Below are positions 1 to 7,688 of a DNA stretch of 52,644 bases, in pieces. How positions within the stretch are numbered: position 1 is the stretch's first letter; the number at the start of each line of letters is the position of its first letter. The position numbers were made by a program, and so were the translations under genes. The notes under the pieces are model-generated. The model was not told the origin of the DNA. It did not search any database and saw only the letters and a program-made list of their open reading frames with translations. The DNA comes from Candidatus Woesearchaeota archaeon (GTDB lineage Archaea > Nanobdellota > Nanobdellia > Woesearchaeales > SM23-78): the NCBI GenBank assembly GCA_016935175.1, contig JAFGRK010000033.1, positions 1 through 52,644 of the forward strand, written 5' to 3'.

Positions 1-1
1 A

Positions 2-466
2 CCTACATCTTGCTTCTATATACGGACTGATTCTTCAAGCATCAATGCCTGCAATAAGATCTTTTCTGATTTTATCTGGCCAGCAGCCAGGAGCCAAGCA
101 TATGATGAAGATACCCTGGAGCTGTGCCTTGAGGAATCCTATGTGAACGCCATAACCCATGGAAACCAGGGAGGGTGCGATTCACTTTACACTACGCGCG
201 ACCTACCAGTCCCTGCTAACCTTGCACAGAACAAGAAAAAGCCTGTAGAAGTAGAGTTCATAATGAATGAGAAATGCTATGCTTTGCGCGTGACTGACAC
301 AGGGGAAGGCTTTGACAAGTCCAAGGTGCAGCTAGGGAAAGACGGTAACCTCATGGCTCTCAGCGGCAGAGGGCTTTTCCTTATACAATGCTATTCTGAC
401 TGCATGGTCTTTACCAAGCAGGAAAGTCCGCAGAAATTCTCCATAAGCATGGTCAAGTTTAAATAG
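2..466 (+). CDS. Anti-sigma-factor-like histidine-kinase-type ATPase (partial, 5' end outside window)
   Basis: The frame is open to the left edge, so the gene starts upstream and only its last 154 codons are seen. The N box (EESYVNAITHGN) is preceded by an acidic helix; a G1 box (VTDTGEGFD) and a G2 box (SGRGLFLIQCYSD) follow. This order and spacing match the HATPase_c_2 / RsbW-SpoIIAB serine-kinase fold, which in bacteria binds or phosphorylates anti-anti-sigma factors. An internal GTG at 143 could be taken for a start but lies inside the N box, so it is not one. Archaea lack sigma factors, so the target here is unknown. The fold is clear; the function is inferred only at family level. Confidence 0.85.
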   Translation, partial: PTSCFYIRTDSSSINACNKIFSDFIWPAARSQAYDEDTLELCLEESYVNAITHGNQGGCDSLYTTRDLPVPANLAQNKKKPVEVEFIMNEKCYALRVTDTGEGFDKSKVQLGKDGNLMALSGRGLFLIQCYSDCMVFTKQESPQKFSISMVKFK

Positions 467-512
467 AGGATGTGATTAGCTTAGAATAATAAGCTTTAGG
501 AGGTAGAAAGAT

Positions 513-722
513 ATGGCAAGAAAAAAAGAAAAAATCCAGTGCAAGCATGTTTTTGCGAATTCATGCAAAGGAGGGGGAATCTACGGCTTAGGATTCATAG
601 GAGCATTAGTTTATTACCTATCCACTGCCACAGGATTCTGGAACGGAGTGCTAGGAGTCTTGAAAGCGATCGTATGGCCGGCATTCCTAGTGTTTGAGTT
701 GCTGAAGTACTTGAGGATGTGA
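513..722 (+). CDS. Small membrane protein, 69 aa
   Basis: Unrecognised small protein. It has a basic N-terminus (MARKKEKIQCKH), a Gly-rich turn (CKGGGIYGLGFIGAL) and two hydrophobic stretches, at about residues 24-42 and 45-65, ending in a charged tail. A good Shine-Dalgarno sequence (AGGAGG) lies about 9 bases before the ATG. The gene sits 46 bases after the ATPase gene on the same strand and may be cotranscribed; a short AGCTTA/TAAGCT hairpin lies between them. It could be a small DPANN membrane protein of unknown role. Confidence 0.7.
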   Translation: MARKKEKIQCKHVFANSCKGGGIYGLGFIGALVYYLSTATGFWNGVLGVLKAIVWPAFLVFELLKYLRM

Positions 723-731
723 GGTAGGAAG

Positions 732-1799
732 CTAAAAATATCCCAGCTCCTTAGATGCAATGATGAACATTGAGTGAGCCCAGCAAAGGGGAGAGACAGA
801 TACCTGGAGCTGATTGTCGAAAAACTGCTCCGGGATATATTTCTTGCCTTTCATGTCATGAAGAACTGCATCATAATATCTTAAGGCCTTATTTCTGTTG
901 CCAGCTTTCAAATGGTACATGGTCATCCACAGGTTGAGCAATGGCCAGTAGCCAGCTCCTTTTCTCCGGCAAGTAGCCTTATCATACATCCAGCCGTCAT
1001 ATTCATCATGCTCATAGCGGTAAACCCTGTTATTTCTTACGAGTCTATCCTCAATCATATCCGCTGTTTTTCTCATTCGCCTATCATGCACAGGAATCAG
1101 CTCAGCAGGCCATAGTAGACCCAGCAAGGAAGCATCAACTCTTTTGTCATCTATCTTTCCAAAGGAGCGGTAAAAGTAATCCCGGGAATTTTTTTGCAAT
1201 GCTCTCCTCATCTCATCAGAGGTTTTTTTCCAGTTTTGGTTAGGGATTATTTCGTTAGCGCATTCAAGGCCTCTGGCGCATATTGCAATCGAATAGGTGA
1301 AATTGCCTTTTAGGTCAGGAAAGCAAAGCCGCTCTTCCCATAGGTCTTGGGTGACGAGCCCAAAATGATCGTGGTCCCATACCTTGCACAAGCCATTCGC
1401 TGACTTGGTTATTAGTTTTCTAAATTCCTCGCATCCTTTCCTGTTGCCCTTGTAATAATCATGAATTGCGATTAAAATGCTGCCAGTTTGGTCTGGCTGG
1501 AAATGCCGAAGGGCTTTCTTCCCATTGGCATAGTACTTCTCATAGAACAGGCCTGTCTTGCTCCAGCCTTCTGCTTTCATGCACCACCTAAAGAACTTCT
1601 CCTGGATTTTTAATCCCGGGATTTTAGCTGCTATGCATGCATACATGGCATCCCTTGGCCAGACAAACCTATAGTCCTTCGCTTGCTTTGGAAAATAAGG
1701 CTTAGAAGAATTGGCAGCGACTATTGCGCCGTTAGGCAAAGAACATTCCCTGATTACTTTTTTGCTAGTCTTTAGCAATTCCTTTGTTTTCTTGTTCAT
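732..1799 (-). CDS. Glycoside hydrolase family 15 protein (glucoamylase/trehalase-like)
   Basis: This 355-residue protein covers the (alpha/alpha)6 catalytic domain of GH15. The hallmark YRFVWPRDA lies at about residue 43. DLWEER at about residue 150 should carry the catalytic acid Glu. The C-terminal IPEQFFD, followed by SPLCWAHSMFIIA, should carry the catalytic base Glu. Typical family members are 600 or more residues with an N-terminal beta-sandwich; here that domain is absent and there is no signal peptide, so the enzyme is probably cytosolic. Likely substrates are alpha-glucans or trehalose, which the sequence does not decide. It ends close to the convergent small membrane-protein gene. 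Confidence 0.88.
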   Translation of the reverse strand: MNKKTKELLKTSKKVIRECSLPNGAIVAANSSKPYFPKQAKDYRFVWPRDAMYACIAAKIPGLKIQEKFFRWCMKAEGWSKTGLFYEKYYANGKKALRHFQPDQTGSILIAIHDYYKGNRKGCEEFRKLITKSANGLCKVWDHDHFGLVTQDLWEERLCFPDLKGNFTYSIAICARGLECANEIIPNQNWKKTSDEMRRALQKNSRDYFYRSFGKIDDKRVDASLLGLLWPAELIPVHDRRMRKTADMIEDRLVRNNRVYRYEHDEYDGWMYDKATCRRKGAGYWPLLNLWMTMYHLKAGNRNKALRYYDAVLHDMKGKKYIPEQFFDNQLQVSVSPLCWAHSMFIIASKELGYF

Positions 1800-1801
1800 G
1801 A

Positions 1802-1913
1802 AGCCTCCGAAGGGAGTTGAACCCTCGACCTGCTGCTCTCACGATTTTGCAAGGCTTTCCTGATTTGCTTGCGCCTTACGAGGCAGCTGCTCCAGCCACT
1901 AAGCTACGGAGGC
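1802..1913 (-). tRNA. tRNA-Thr(CGT) with one anticodon-loop intron
   Basis: The acceptor stem GCCTCCG/CGGAGGC is 7 bp, with discriminator T as expected for archaeal tRNA-Thr. The anticodon stem GCTGC/GCAGC encloses loop CTCGTA|A, so the anticodon is CGT at 1880-1878. A 39-base intron (1838-1876) sits at position 37/38. Exon CTCG can pair with intron CGTG in three of four positions, giving a relaxed bulge-helix-bulge; the intron body folds on GCAAG/CTTGC. The T arm is GAGGG-TTCAACT-CCCTT. The promoter box TTTAAATA lies at about 1938-1945, overlapping the stop codon of the zinc-ribbon gene upstream. Confidence 0.93.
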
Positions 1914-1941
1914 GTATAATACTGTTAGAACAATGCCTTAT

Positions 1942-2094
1942 TTAAAGTTTCGTCTTTAACTCTTCTTTTGAGTGCGTCCTTTGGCAGTCACTGCACACAA
2001 TCTTCTTCTTGCCCTTGCTGTTCCTCATATAGGATCCTATTGGCTTGTTGAGGAACGTCAGCTCAATCTTTTTCCCGCAAATATCGCATTTCAT
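1942..2094 (-). CDS. Small zinc-ribbon protein, 50 aa
   Basis: Read directly from the gap between tRNA-Thr and the coiled-coil gene. It starts MKCDICGKKIEL and has a second cysteine pair, IVCSDCQ, at about residues 34-37. The two CxxC knuckles, 28 residues apart, predict one bound zinc. A Shine-Dalgarno-like GGTGAT lies 5-6 bases before the ATG. The C-terminus is basic and polar, ending KEELKTKL. Small archaeal zinc ribbons often bind nucleic acids or ribosomal parts, but no specific role can be assigned. The stop codon overlaps the tRNA-Thr promoter. Confidence 0.78.
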   Translation of the reverse strand: MKCDICGKKIELTFLNKPIGSYMRNSKGKKKIVCSDCQRTHSKEELKTKL

Positions 2095-2186
2095 TAATCA
2101 TCACCATCATTCTTTTAGCATTTATCCTTGCAGCTATTCCTTTGCCTTGCTTATTTGTTTAATACTTTTATTTAGTTAATACTTTC

Positions 2187-2501
2187 TTACTTGTCCTTGT
2201 GCTTCCGCATATGTTCAAGCTCCAGGTACATCGATCGTATCTCTTCCATCTGCCTTTCTAATTCCCAGTTTACATTGCCTGCCCTTTTCTCTTTGTCTAT
2301 GATATCCTTTAGCTTGTTGATTAGATTTTCCATGAACTCCTGGTGCTGCTCAATCTCATCGCAGTTCTTGTAGCTATTATCACCTATTTTTTTCCTTATC
2401 TCTTTAAGTGACTTCTTATCGTGCGGCTGCAGCTCATAGTCATCAAAGTACTTTTTTGCCATGTCTTCATCGCTAGGCGCGTAGGGGTTGGGCTTGCTCA
2501 T
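2187..2501 (-). CDS. Small charged coiled-coil protein, 104 aa
   Basis: Unrecognised. It starts MSKPNPYAPSDEDMAKKYFDDYEL and continues as a long charged helical region (residues about 28-104) rich in Glu, Lys and Leu, likely a coiled coil. Cys occurs only once. An upstream in-frame ATG at 2519 overlaps the protease stop. GAGGT sits 7-8 bases before the ATG at 2501, so 2501 is the better start. It is the second gene of a pair with the M50 protease and is probably translated from the same mRNA. A regulator or adaptor of the protease is a guess from position only. Confidence 0.75.
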   Translation of the reverse strand: MSKPNPYAPSDEDMAKKYFDDYELQPHDKKSLKEIRKKIGDNSYKNCDEIEQHQEFMENLINKLKDIIDKEKRAGNVNWELERQMEEIRSMYLELEHMRKHKDK

Positions 2502-2511
2502 TTCTTTTACC

Positions 2512-3105
2512 TCACACATTTATGCTTGCCATGATATTAGGCAGTATGAAGTGGGCCAGGTTTATTATTATTGCGATTGCAACCAGCAATGCATACCTCG
2601 CCTTGCTCCATTCCATTACCCTGTTGCCGTCAAAGCCTGGGAAGGGTATTAGGTTGAACAAGGCCAGCAAGGCGTTTATCATGAGGCCGTAGTAGGCTAT
2701 GGCTTGCACTACAGGGATGGTTATGAACATGAGTGGCAGGAACACCAGCGCAACTGCAAGGTTGGCCATCGGTCCTGAGGCTGCTATGATGCCCCCTTCC
2801 TTCCTGTTGACAAAGCCTGAGATTATGACTGCGCCCGGCGCTGCGAATATGAACCCGAAAAGGCTTGAGACTATGGCGATAATGAGCATGGTATTGTTGG
2901 CCTTGAACTCTGCGTGCTTGCCGAATTTCCTTGCATAATGCCTGTGGGCGAGCTCATGCGCCAGGAAGCCTAGACCTACTGTGATGGCAGCTATCATGAT
3001 GCTTGTGCCAAGGCTTCTTCCCTCTAAGTTTATGAGTACCCCAAAGGCTATGCTTATGGCAATCCAGGCTTTGGCCAGCTCTTTCATCTCTCTGGTTATT
3101 TTCAT
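2512..3105 (-). CDS. Site-2 protease family (M50) membrane zinc metalloprotease
   Basis: This 197-residue integral membrane protein has HELAH at residues 50-54, the zinc-binding HExxH. NLIPFPGFDG at 151-160 matches the M50 N-x2-P-x-P-x2-DG motif, supplying the third zinc ligand Asp159. About six hydrophobic segments are visible. The length fits the compact archaeal rhomboid/S2P-like group without PDZ or CBS domains. The family cuts transmembrane helices within the membrane, often to release regulators; the substrate is unknown. TATA TTTATAAA (3131-3138) is 26 bases before the ATG, so the transcript is nearly leaderless. The next gene follows at once. Confidence 0.92.
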   Translation of the reverse strand: MKITREMKELAKAWIAISIAFGVLINLEGRSLGTSIMIAAITVGLGFLAHELAHRHYARKFGKHAEFKANNTMLIIAIVSSLFGFIFAAPGAVIISGFVNRKEGGIIAASGPMANLAVALVFLPLMFITIPVVQAIAYYGLMINALLALFNLIPFPGFDGNRVMEWSKARYALLVAIAIIINLAHFILPNIMASINV

Positions 3106-3130
3106 TTGCTTATTGGGTGTGGAAGCGCAG

Positions 3131-3138
3131 TTTATAAA
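3131..3138 (-). promoter_or_regulatory. TATA box of the M50 protease gene
   Basis: Palindromic TTTATAAA, 26-33 bases upstream of the ATG at 3105, at typical archaeal spacing for a leaderless mRNA. Confidence 0.7.
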
Positions 3139-3233
3139 TCTAATCCAACATCATCACTAAACTACTCGCGAGTGGTTATGAAAACAAAAGTTTTATATAT
3201 TATGATTTTCTTTCCTAGCGGCAGGGGGTTAAG

Positions 3234-4334
3234 ATGTTTCGCAAAAAGGCAACATTATTGATACTGATAAGCGCACTTCTCCTGCCATTCATATTTCTGA
3301 TACCTGACTCAATGACAGCTGCCCTTATTGCTGCGCTCTTCATAGCATTGCAGGCGATCATTGTGCTTGAGTTCGCGAAGGCAGATGAGCTTGGATGGGA
3401 GCACTGGTGTGCCTTCTGGGCAGCACTGATAGGATTGGGCTTTTCATTGTTACTGGTGATAACAGGCAGGACCTTTTTCTCAGAATTCATAGCCTTGCTG
3501 ATCTTCATGATATACTTTATCATGATAATACTCTTGCTTTTCATAAAAAGGATGGCTAAGGCTGCCAAGAGGATAGCCAGGCCAATGAGAAAAAAGCAAA
3601 AGAGGGCAAGCGGCGAAGAAAGGGCCTATGATGAAGAGCTGGAATCCTTTAGGAGGAAAGACCAGCTTAAGGAGCTGGCGGAATTCTTTGAGCCAGAGCA
3701 AAAGCCAGACGTAGATTATTTTGAGATAAAGGAGCCGAAAATTGAGAAGATAGTGGCTGAGAGGCTGGATGATGAGGCTGAAAGAGAAGGGTGGGAGGAA
3801 TGGAACGGGCCTGGAAAGCAGGAAGAGCTTGAGATTGATGATAACACATGGAAAAGGGTGGAGGAAGTATTGGATGCCGAGGAGTGGAAAGAGATAGAGC
3901 AAGAGCTCCCCAAGTCAGTCATTTATGACTATTCTCAGGCTGATGAGAAGGAAAATCCCCTGGCTGAATTTGGCGAGAAGCCTAAAATTATAGAGCTGAA
4001 AGAGGCGCCAAAGGTTGACTTCACAAAAGTGAAGAGCGATCTTGACAGGATAGACCAAGGTGTCAAGACCCTCAATGAGAAAATAAAGGAGATAAGTGAG
4101 AGGGCAATAAAAGAGGGCGAGGAGAAGAAAAAGATAGCCAAGGCATTGAAGAGGCTTCCTAGGCCTAAGAAGAAGGAGATGAGAGTGTACGCTTCAAAGA
4201 ACAGCACTAAGTTCCATTACAAGAGAAGCTGCCTAGGCCTTAGGAGGGTTAAGAGCAAGGACATGCTCACCTTTGCTAATTCTGAGGAGGCCAGGAAGAA
4301 GCGCCTTAAAGCCTGCGGGATTTGCAAGAAATAA
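3234..4334 (+). CDS. Membrane protein with acidic cytoplasmic region and C-terminal Ada-like Cys/His finger
   Basis: Residues about 8-112 form four hydrophobic segments, followed by a basic stretch (KRMAKAAKRIARPMRKKQKR). A long, strongly acidic linker with coiled-coil character follows (about 130-310). The last 50 residues carry VYASKNSTKFHYKRSC and end KACGICKK. This is the spacing of Ada-type metal-binding fingers seen at the C-termini of some secreted nucleases and surface proteins (pattern ..F H...C...CxxC). AGGGGG lies before the ATG, and a TTTTATATAT box at about 3190 gives the promoter. No enzyme domain is visible, so a scaffold or sensor role is possible. Confidence 0.75.
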   Translation: MFRKKATLLILISALLLPFIFLIPDSMTAALIAALFIALQAIIVLEFAKADELGWEHWCAFWAALIGLGFSLLLVITGRTFFSEFIALLIFMIYFIMIILLLFIKRMAKAAKRIARPMRKKQKRASGEERAYDEELESFRRKDQLKELAEFFEPEQKPDVDYFEIKEPKIEKIVAERLDDEAEREGWEEWNGPGKQEELEIDDNTWKRVEEVLDAEEWKEIEQELPKSVIYDYSQADEKENPLAEFGEKPKIIELKEAPKVDFTKVKSDLDRIDQGVKTLNEKIKEISERAIKEGEEKKKIAKALKRLPRPKKKEMRVYASKNSTKFHYKRSCLGLRRVKSKDMLTFANSEEARKKRLKACGICKK

Positions 4335-4367
4335 GGACGAGCATAATCTTAATGCAGATGAATGCAA

Positions 4368-4403
4368 AAATATGATTTTAATGAAAAACATGATTTTAAT
4401 GAA
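4368..4403 (+). repeat. 18-bp tandem repeat, two copies, upstream of the deaminase gene
   Basis: Two adjacent 18-base units (4368-4385 and 4386-4403), each containing ATGATTTTAATGAA, differ at one base. The second unit ends 8 bases before the ATG at 4412. It may be a duplicated operator or simple slippage; there is no direct evidence of function. Confidence 0.7.
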
Positions 4404-4411
4404 GTGAAAAC

Positions 4412-4948
4412 ATGGATGAGTTCGAAGCAATAGTGCAGCAGCAGCTGGAGATTGACAGGAATTACTTAAGGGAAGCTTATAAGTATGCGATTAAGCACTC
4501 GCAGGATCCCATGACTGCAACTGGTGCAGTGGCAGTGAAGAATGGCAGGGTGATTGTGAAAGGAGCTAACAAGGCGCCAAGCGGAGTCATTATCACACCA
4601 GAGATGATGGCAGGCCCTAACAAGTATTCATACCTTGGCCACGCAGAGGAAAATATAATCACTGGCTCAGCAATGATGGGAATACCTCTTATAAACAGCA
4701 GCATGTACACTCCTAGGTTTCCTTGCGCTGTCCCTTGCATGAGGGGGATAATCAATGCAGGATTCTCCGAGGTGGTTACGCATAAGGAGCTCCAAGAATT
4801 ATGCGCAGACCTAGAGCCAGAATGGCTTGAGACCCAGAAAATTGCAGCAGAGATGATGAACCTAGCAGGGCTTAGGCACAGGTCAGTCAGCTGCAAGATA
4901 GGCAATGATATCCCTATCAGGGTTAGGGGCAAGTTTTATTATCTTTAA
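4412..4948 (+). CDS. Cytidine/deoxycytidylate deaminase family protein
   Basis: The zinc-dependent deaminase signature is present: GHAEENI at about residue 88 (His ligand and catalytic Glu) and PCAVPC at about residues 105-110 (PCxxC, two Cys ligands). The N-terminal half has the usual beta-strand GAVAVKNGRVIVKGAN. At 178 residues it fits dCMP-deaminase-like or ComE-type enzymes that convert dCMP to dUMP, but guanine- or tRNA-specific relatives share the motif. The gene is convergent with the LOG gene, with 19 bases between stops. The deaminase call is firm; the substrate is not. Confidence 0.88.
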   Translation: MDEFEAIVQQQLEIDRNYLREAYKYAIKHSQDPMTATGAVAVKNGRVIVKGANKAPSGVIITPEMMAGPNKYSYLGHAEENIITGSAMMGIPLINSSMYTPRFPCAVPCMRGIINAGFSEVVTHKELQELCADLEPEWLETQKIAAEMMNLAGLRHRSVSCKIGNDIPIRVRGKFYYL

Positions 4949-4967
4949 GAAAAAACCTTCTAAGAAT

Positions 4968-5624
4968 TTACTTCCTGCATATTATCCTGACGATATCCTC
5001 GTGGGAATCAACCACATGGAATACATCCAGGTCCCATTTCTTATGGCTTGTCAGCAAGTTGTTCTTCAAGAGCTTATCCTCAATCCACATAAAAAGGCCT
5101 TGCCAGAACTCCTTGTTGACGCATACCATAGGCACCTTGTCAGTCATCCCGGTCTTTATCAGCGTGGCGTACTCAAACATTTCATTAAGGGTGCCAAAGC
5201 CTCCTGGGTAGAAAACTAAAGCCTCGCTCTTTATTGAGAGCAGGAACCTTCTTATGAACATAAAGTAGCATCCCATCTTGTGGGTGAAGTTCTTGTCAGG
5301 CGCACGCTCATTCTTCAAGAGGGAAGCCTTGATGCCAATGGAAGGCGCGCCTGCAAGCATAGCCCCTTCATTTGCTGCCTGCATTATCCCAGGACCTCCT
5401 CCGCTCACAATAGCATATCCTTTCTTGCCCAGCTCAAAAGCAAGCTTTTTGCAGTGCTCATAATCAGCGCTGCCTTTCTTCACCTTGTGGCCTCCAAAGA
5501 CAGTCACTATAGGCTTGTCAATGGAATTAAGGAGGGCGAGGCCGTCAGTCATCTCCTGCCTGATCTTCTCAACAGTCCAGTCCATGTTCTTAAGGTATTG
5601 CTTGTTCTTGTGTAAGCGTGTCAT
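4968..5624 (-). CDS. LOG-family (TIGR00730-like) Rossmann-fold protein
   Basis: The two LOG signatures are present: GGGPGIMQAANEGA and PGGFGTLNEMFE (PGGxGTxxE). Founding members hydrolyse nucleoside 5'-monophosphates to free base and ribose phosphate (cytokinin-activating); older annotations say lysine decarboxylase, which is wrong for this motif. The longest frame begins at 5678, but TTTATATA at 5655-5648 lies 24-31 bases before the ATG at 5624 and would fall inside a longer protein, so MTRLHKNKQ is taken as the N-terminus (218 aa). Confidence 0.88.
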   Translation of the reverse strand: MTRLHKNKQYLKNMDWTVEKIRQEMTDGLALLNSIDKPIVTVFGGHKVKKGSADYEHCKKLAFELGKKGYAIVSGGGPGIMQAANEGAMLAGAPSIGIKASLLKNERAPDKNFTHKMGCYFMFIRRFLLSIKSEALVFYPGGFGTLNEMFEYATLIKTGMTDKVPMVCVNKEFWQGLFMWIEDKLLKNNLLTSHKKWDLDVFHVVDSHEDIVRIICRK

Positions 5625-5647
5625 AATCCAGACAACTTTTTTGCTAG

Positions 5648-5655
5648 TATATAAA
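5648..5655 (-). promoter_or_regulatory. TATA box of the LOG gene
   Basis: TTTATATA on the minus strand, 24-31 bases before ATG 5624. It decides the start codon. Confidence 0.7.
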
Positions 5656-5686
5656 TCTTGCTTCTTTGCCAAGCGCATATATTAAC

Positions 5687-6430
5687 TTAGAAAACGCTTA
5701 AAGTCTTCTGGTCGCGGTTGTATCTCTCCAATCTCTTAGGAGGGTTAACTTGCTTCCACTCAAAGCCCCATTTCTTGAGCATGTCAAGGGCATTAGTGCT
5801 GATGCTTGGGCTTGCCATTATCCCTTTCACCCTTTCAAGTGGCAAGCCTTTTAATTCGCTAATCTTCTCAACATACCTCCTAAGCTGGGTTACGCATTGC
5901 AAGCTTGCAGTGTACCTTTTGCACTCAACAATCACTATGTTGCCTTTCTTGTCATGGCCAAAAACGTCAATGAAACCAAACTTGGTATGCTCTTCCCTTG
6001 ACAAAGGCTTGAATTCAGGGCTTATAATCTCAGGATGGTCTTTTATCATATCACTCATGTCCTTCTCATTGCCTGCAAGCTCCTGCTTGATGCCATCCTC
6101 AAGCTTGTGGCTCATGAAAGAATAAACCCTGAATATTTGCATGTCTATGTAATCCTTTGAGTCAAGGTTCTGGGCTTTTAGCAAGAGATGGCTGTCTAGC
6201 TGTTGAAGCTCAATTTTTGAGCCAGGCCTCATGTAGTTGATAGGGTTGCCTCCTTCTGGCTGGTGAATCAGCAAGGTGTTGTCTGCCTTCACAACAATAA
6301 TCCTGTCTCCGCGCGCAAGAAAAGCCTCTGCCCTGCCGCTGTAGGCTATTTCGCAACTGCAGAAAAATACTATTGACTCGTTGCGTGCAATGCTTTCCTG
6401 GAATTTGACCTTGAACTCAACCAGCTCCAT
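5687..6430 (-). CDS. nucS: Endonuclease NucS (EndoMS), mismatch-specific
   Basis: The C-terminal RecB-like nuclease domain carries GFIDVFGHDKKGNIVIVECKR, with Asp and the E-x-K pair of the PD-(D/E)xK site. The N-terminal part is the beta-sandwich DNA-binding/dimerisation domain. NucS/EndoMS of archaea and actinobacteria cuts both strands at mismatches such as G:T and is aided by the sliding clamp. Length (247 aa) fits the family. A TTG at 6457 would extend the frame, but the TATA-like CTTTTTATT at 6464-6456 lies about 27 bases before ATG 6430, so 6430 is used. The last residues, KTLSVF, could be a weak PCNA-binding tail; this is inference. Confidence 0.92.
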   Translation of the reverse strand: MELVEFKVKFQESIARNESIVFFCSCEIAYSGRAEAFLARGDRIIVVKADNTLLIHQPEGGNPINYMRPGSKIELQQLDSHLLLKAQNLDSKDYIDMQIFRVYSFMSHKLEDGIKQELAGNEKDMSDMIKDHPEIISPEFKPLSREEHTKFGFIDVFGHDKKGNIVIVECKRYTASLQCVTQLRRYVEKISELKGLPLERVKGIMASPSISTNALDMLKKWGFEWKQVNPPKRLERYNRDQKTLSVF

Positions 6431-6480
6431 GAGAATGACAGAGAAATGGCTTTGCAATAAAAAGGTTTGGGTTGGTTGTA

Positions 6481-6574
6481 GTCAAGCCAAGACCTACTCG
6501 CTAACGCTCGTCTCGCCATGCAAGTTTACTATCGTAAACGTTGCATATGCTGGCTTCGACGGTCTTGGCTTGAC
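6481..6574. repeat. Intergenic structured repeat, divergent copy (E1)
   Basis: A perfect 14-bp terminal inverted repeat (GTCAAGCCAAGACC / GGTCTTGGCTTGAC) encloses a hairpin with TGCAAGTTTAC opposite GTAAACGTTGCA. This arm has the same asymmetric core (TGCAAGT...ACGTTGCA with one extra G on the 3' side) as the clear copies at 29014 and 35937, but the terminal sequence differs and the C-rich arm is missing. It begins 13 bases past the CDF stop codon and lies upstream of nucS. Confidence 0.6.
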
Positions 6575-6587
6575 AATCATTATCTTA

Positions 6588-7493
6588 CTATTTATCCTCA
6601 GCTTCCACTATCACCTGAGCTTTGGGGATTTTCTCCTGGACTTTGGCGCATATCCTGTTGATGACCTTCTCAAGCTTAGGCACTGTGAGGTTGTCCTTGA
6701 AATTAACTTCAATCACAATGAGCGCTTCCTCTGCTGACATGTGCATTGTGTTGAGCCTTATCACCCTGTTGACTTCCTTGAAAGAGTTCACTATCTCGCG
6801 TATCTGGTTCTTCTTCCTCCTGCTCATGGCCTCCCCTATAAGAAGCTTCTTGACCTCGTAAGCCAGCAGCACAGCGAATATCATGAGCATAATCCCGATA
6901 ATTATGGAGGCTATGCTGTCAAATACCAGGTTGCCTGTCAGGTGCGTGAGGGTGATGCCTGTGGCTGCAATGGTGATGCCTACCAGCGCTAATGAGTCCT
7001 CAAAGAACACTGTGAGGATGACTGAGTTCTTGGAATGCCTTATTGCCTGGAAGATGCTCTTTATCTTCTCCCTTTTCATGAACCGCCTTATATGCTTGTA
7101 AGCCACGGAAAATGAATATCCGTCCATGAGGAATCCCAATCCCAGGGCAGCATAGGTCAGCGCAATATGCTCTAATGGGTGGGCGTGGAAAAGCTTTTCA
7201 TAGCCGTTCCTGACTGAGAGGACTCCTGCTACCACAAACAATAGCATGGCAACCAAGAATGACCAGAAGTACTGCTCCTTGCCATAGCCGAATGGGTGCA
7301 GCTCATCAGGCTTTTTCTTGCTCTGCCTAATGCCTATGAACAGGAACACCTGGTTGAATGTGTCTGAGAATGAGTGGTAAGCCTCTGCGAGCATGGACGC
7401 GCTCCTGCTGAAAATAGCCGCTACCAGCTTGAAAACAGCTATTGTAAGGTTGGCTATGAACGCTATGGTTACTGCTTGCCTGCTTCTTTTCAT
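6588..7493 (-). CDS. Cation diffusion facilitator (CDF) family transporter
   Basis: This 301-residue protein has six predicted membrane helices and a C-terminal cytoplasmic ferredoxin-like domain (about 205-301). The TM2 metal site is YHSFSDTFNQ (HxxxD). HPFGYGKEQYFW after it is typical of the ZnT9-like subgroup. TM5 has FFEDSLALVG with FDSIASIIIG following, so the second pair of ligands is E/D rather than the HxxxD of classic zinc exporters, which leaves the metal uncertain (Zn, Mn, Fe or Co). CDFs exchange divalent metal for protons. A TATA-like box lies at about 7527-7534. Confidence 0.9.
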   Translation of the reverse strand: MKRSRQAVTIAFIANLTIAVFKLVAAIFSRSASMLAEAYHSFSDTFNQVFLFIGIRQSKKKPDELHPFGYGKEQYFWSFLVAMLLFVVAGVLSVRNGYEKLFHAHPLEHIALTYAALGLGFLMDGYSFSVAYKHIRRFMKREKIKSIFQAIRHSKNSVILTVFFEDSLALVGITIAATGITLTHLTGNLVFDSIASIIIGIMLMIFAVLLAYEVKKLLIGEAMSRRKKNQIREIVNSFKEVNRVIRLNTMHMSAEEALIVIEVNFKDNLTVPKLEKVINRICAKVQEKIPKAQVIVEAEDK

Positions 7494-7555
7494 ATAGGAA
7501 CACTTGAGAGTAGGTAATAATTAATGGTTTATATGCTTTTAGGTGGCAAACAGTA

Positions 7556-7681
7556 GAAAAATCATTGCCTGTGCCAAGATGTGAGCGAAGCGGGTTAAAT
7601 CCACAGGATGGCAGCCAGTTCAAATTTCCTTAAATGCATATACCTAGAAATTTGCGAAGCGAACGGCACAGATGATTTTTC
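7556..7681. repeat. Intergenic structured repeat, divergent relative (E2)
   Basis: The terminal arms GAAAAATCAT-(TGC)-CTGTGCC and GGCACAG-ATGATTTTTC pair over 17 bp with a 3-base bulge. Inside, CAAATTTC (7621-7628) pairs with GAAATTTG (7647-7654), and GCGAAGCG occurs twice. The architecture and position (7 bases after the nreA stop) match the main repeat family, but the arm sequences do not, so membership is by structure only. Confidence 0.5.
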
Positions 7682-7688
7682 CTTATGA

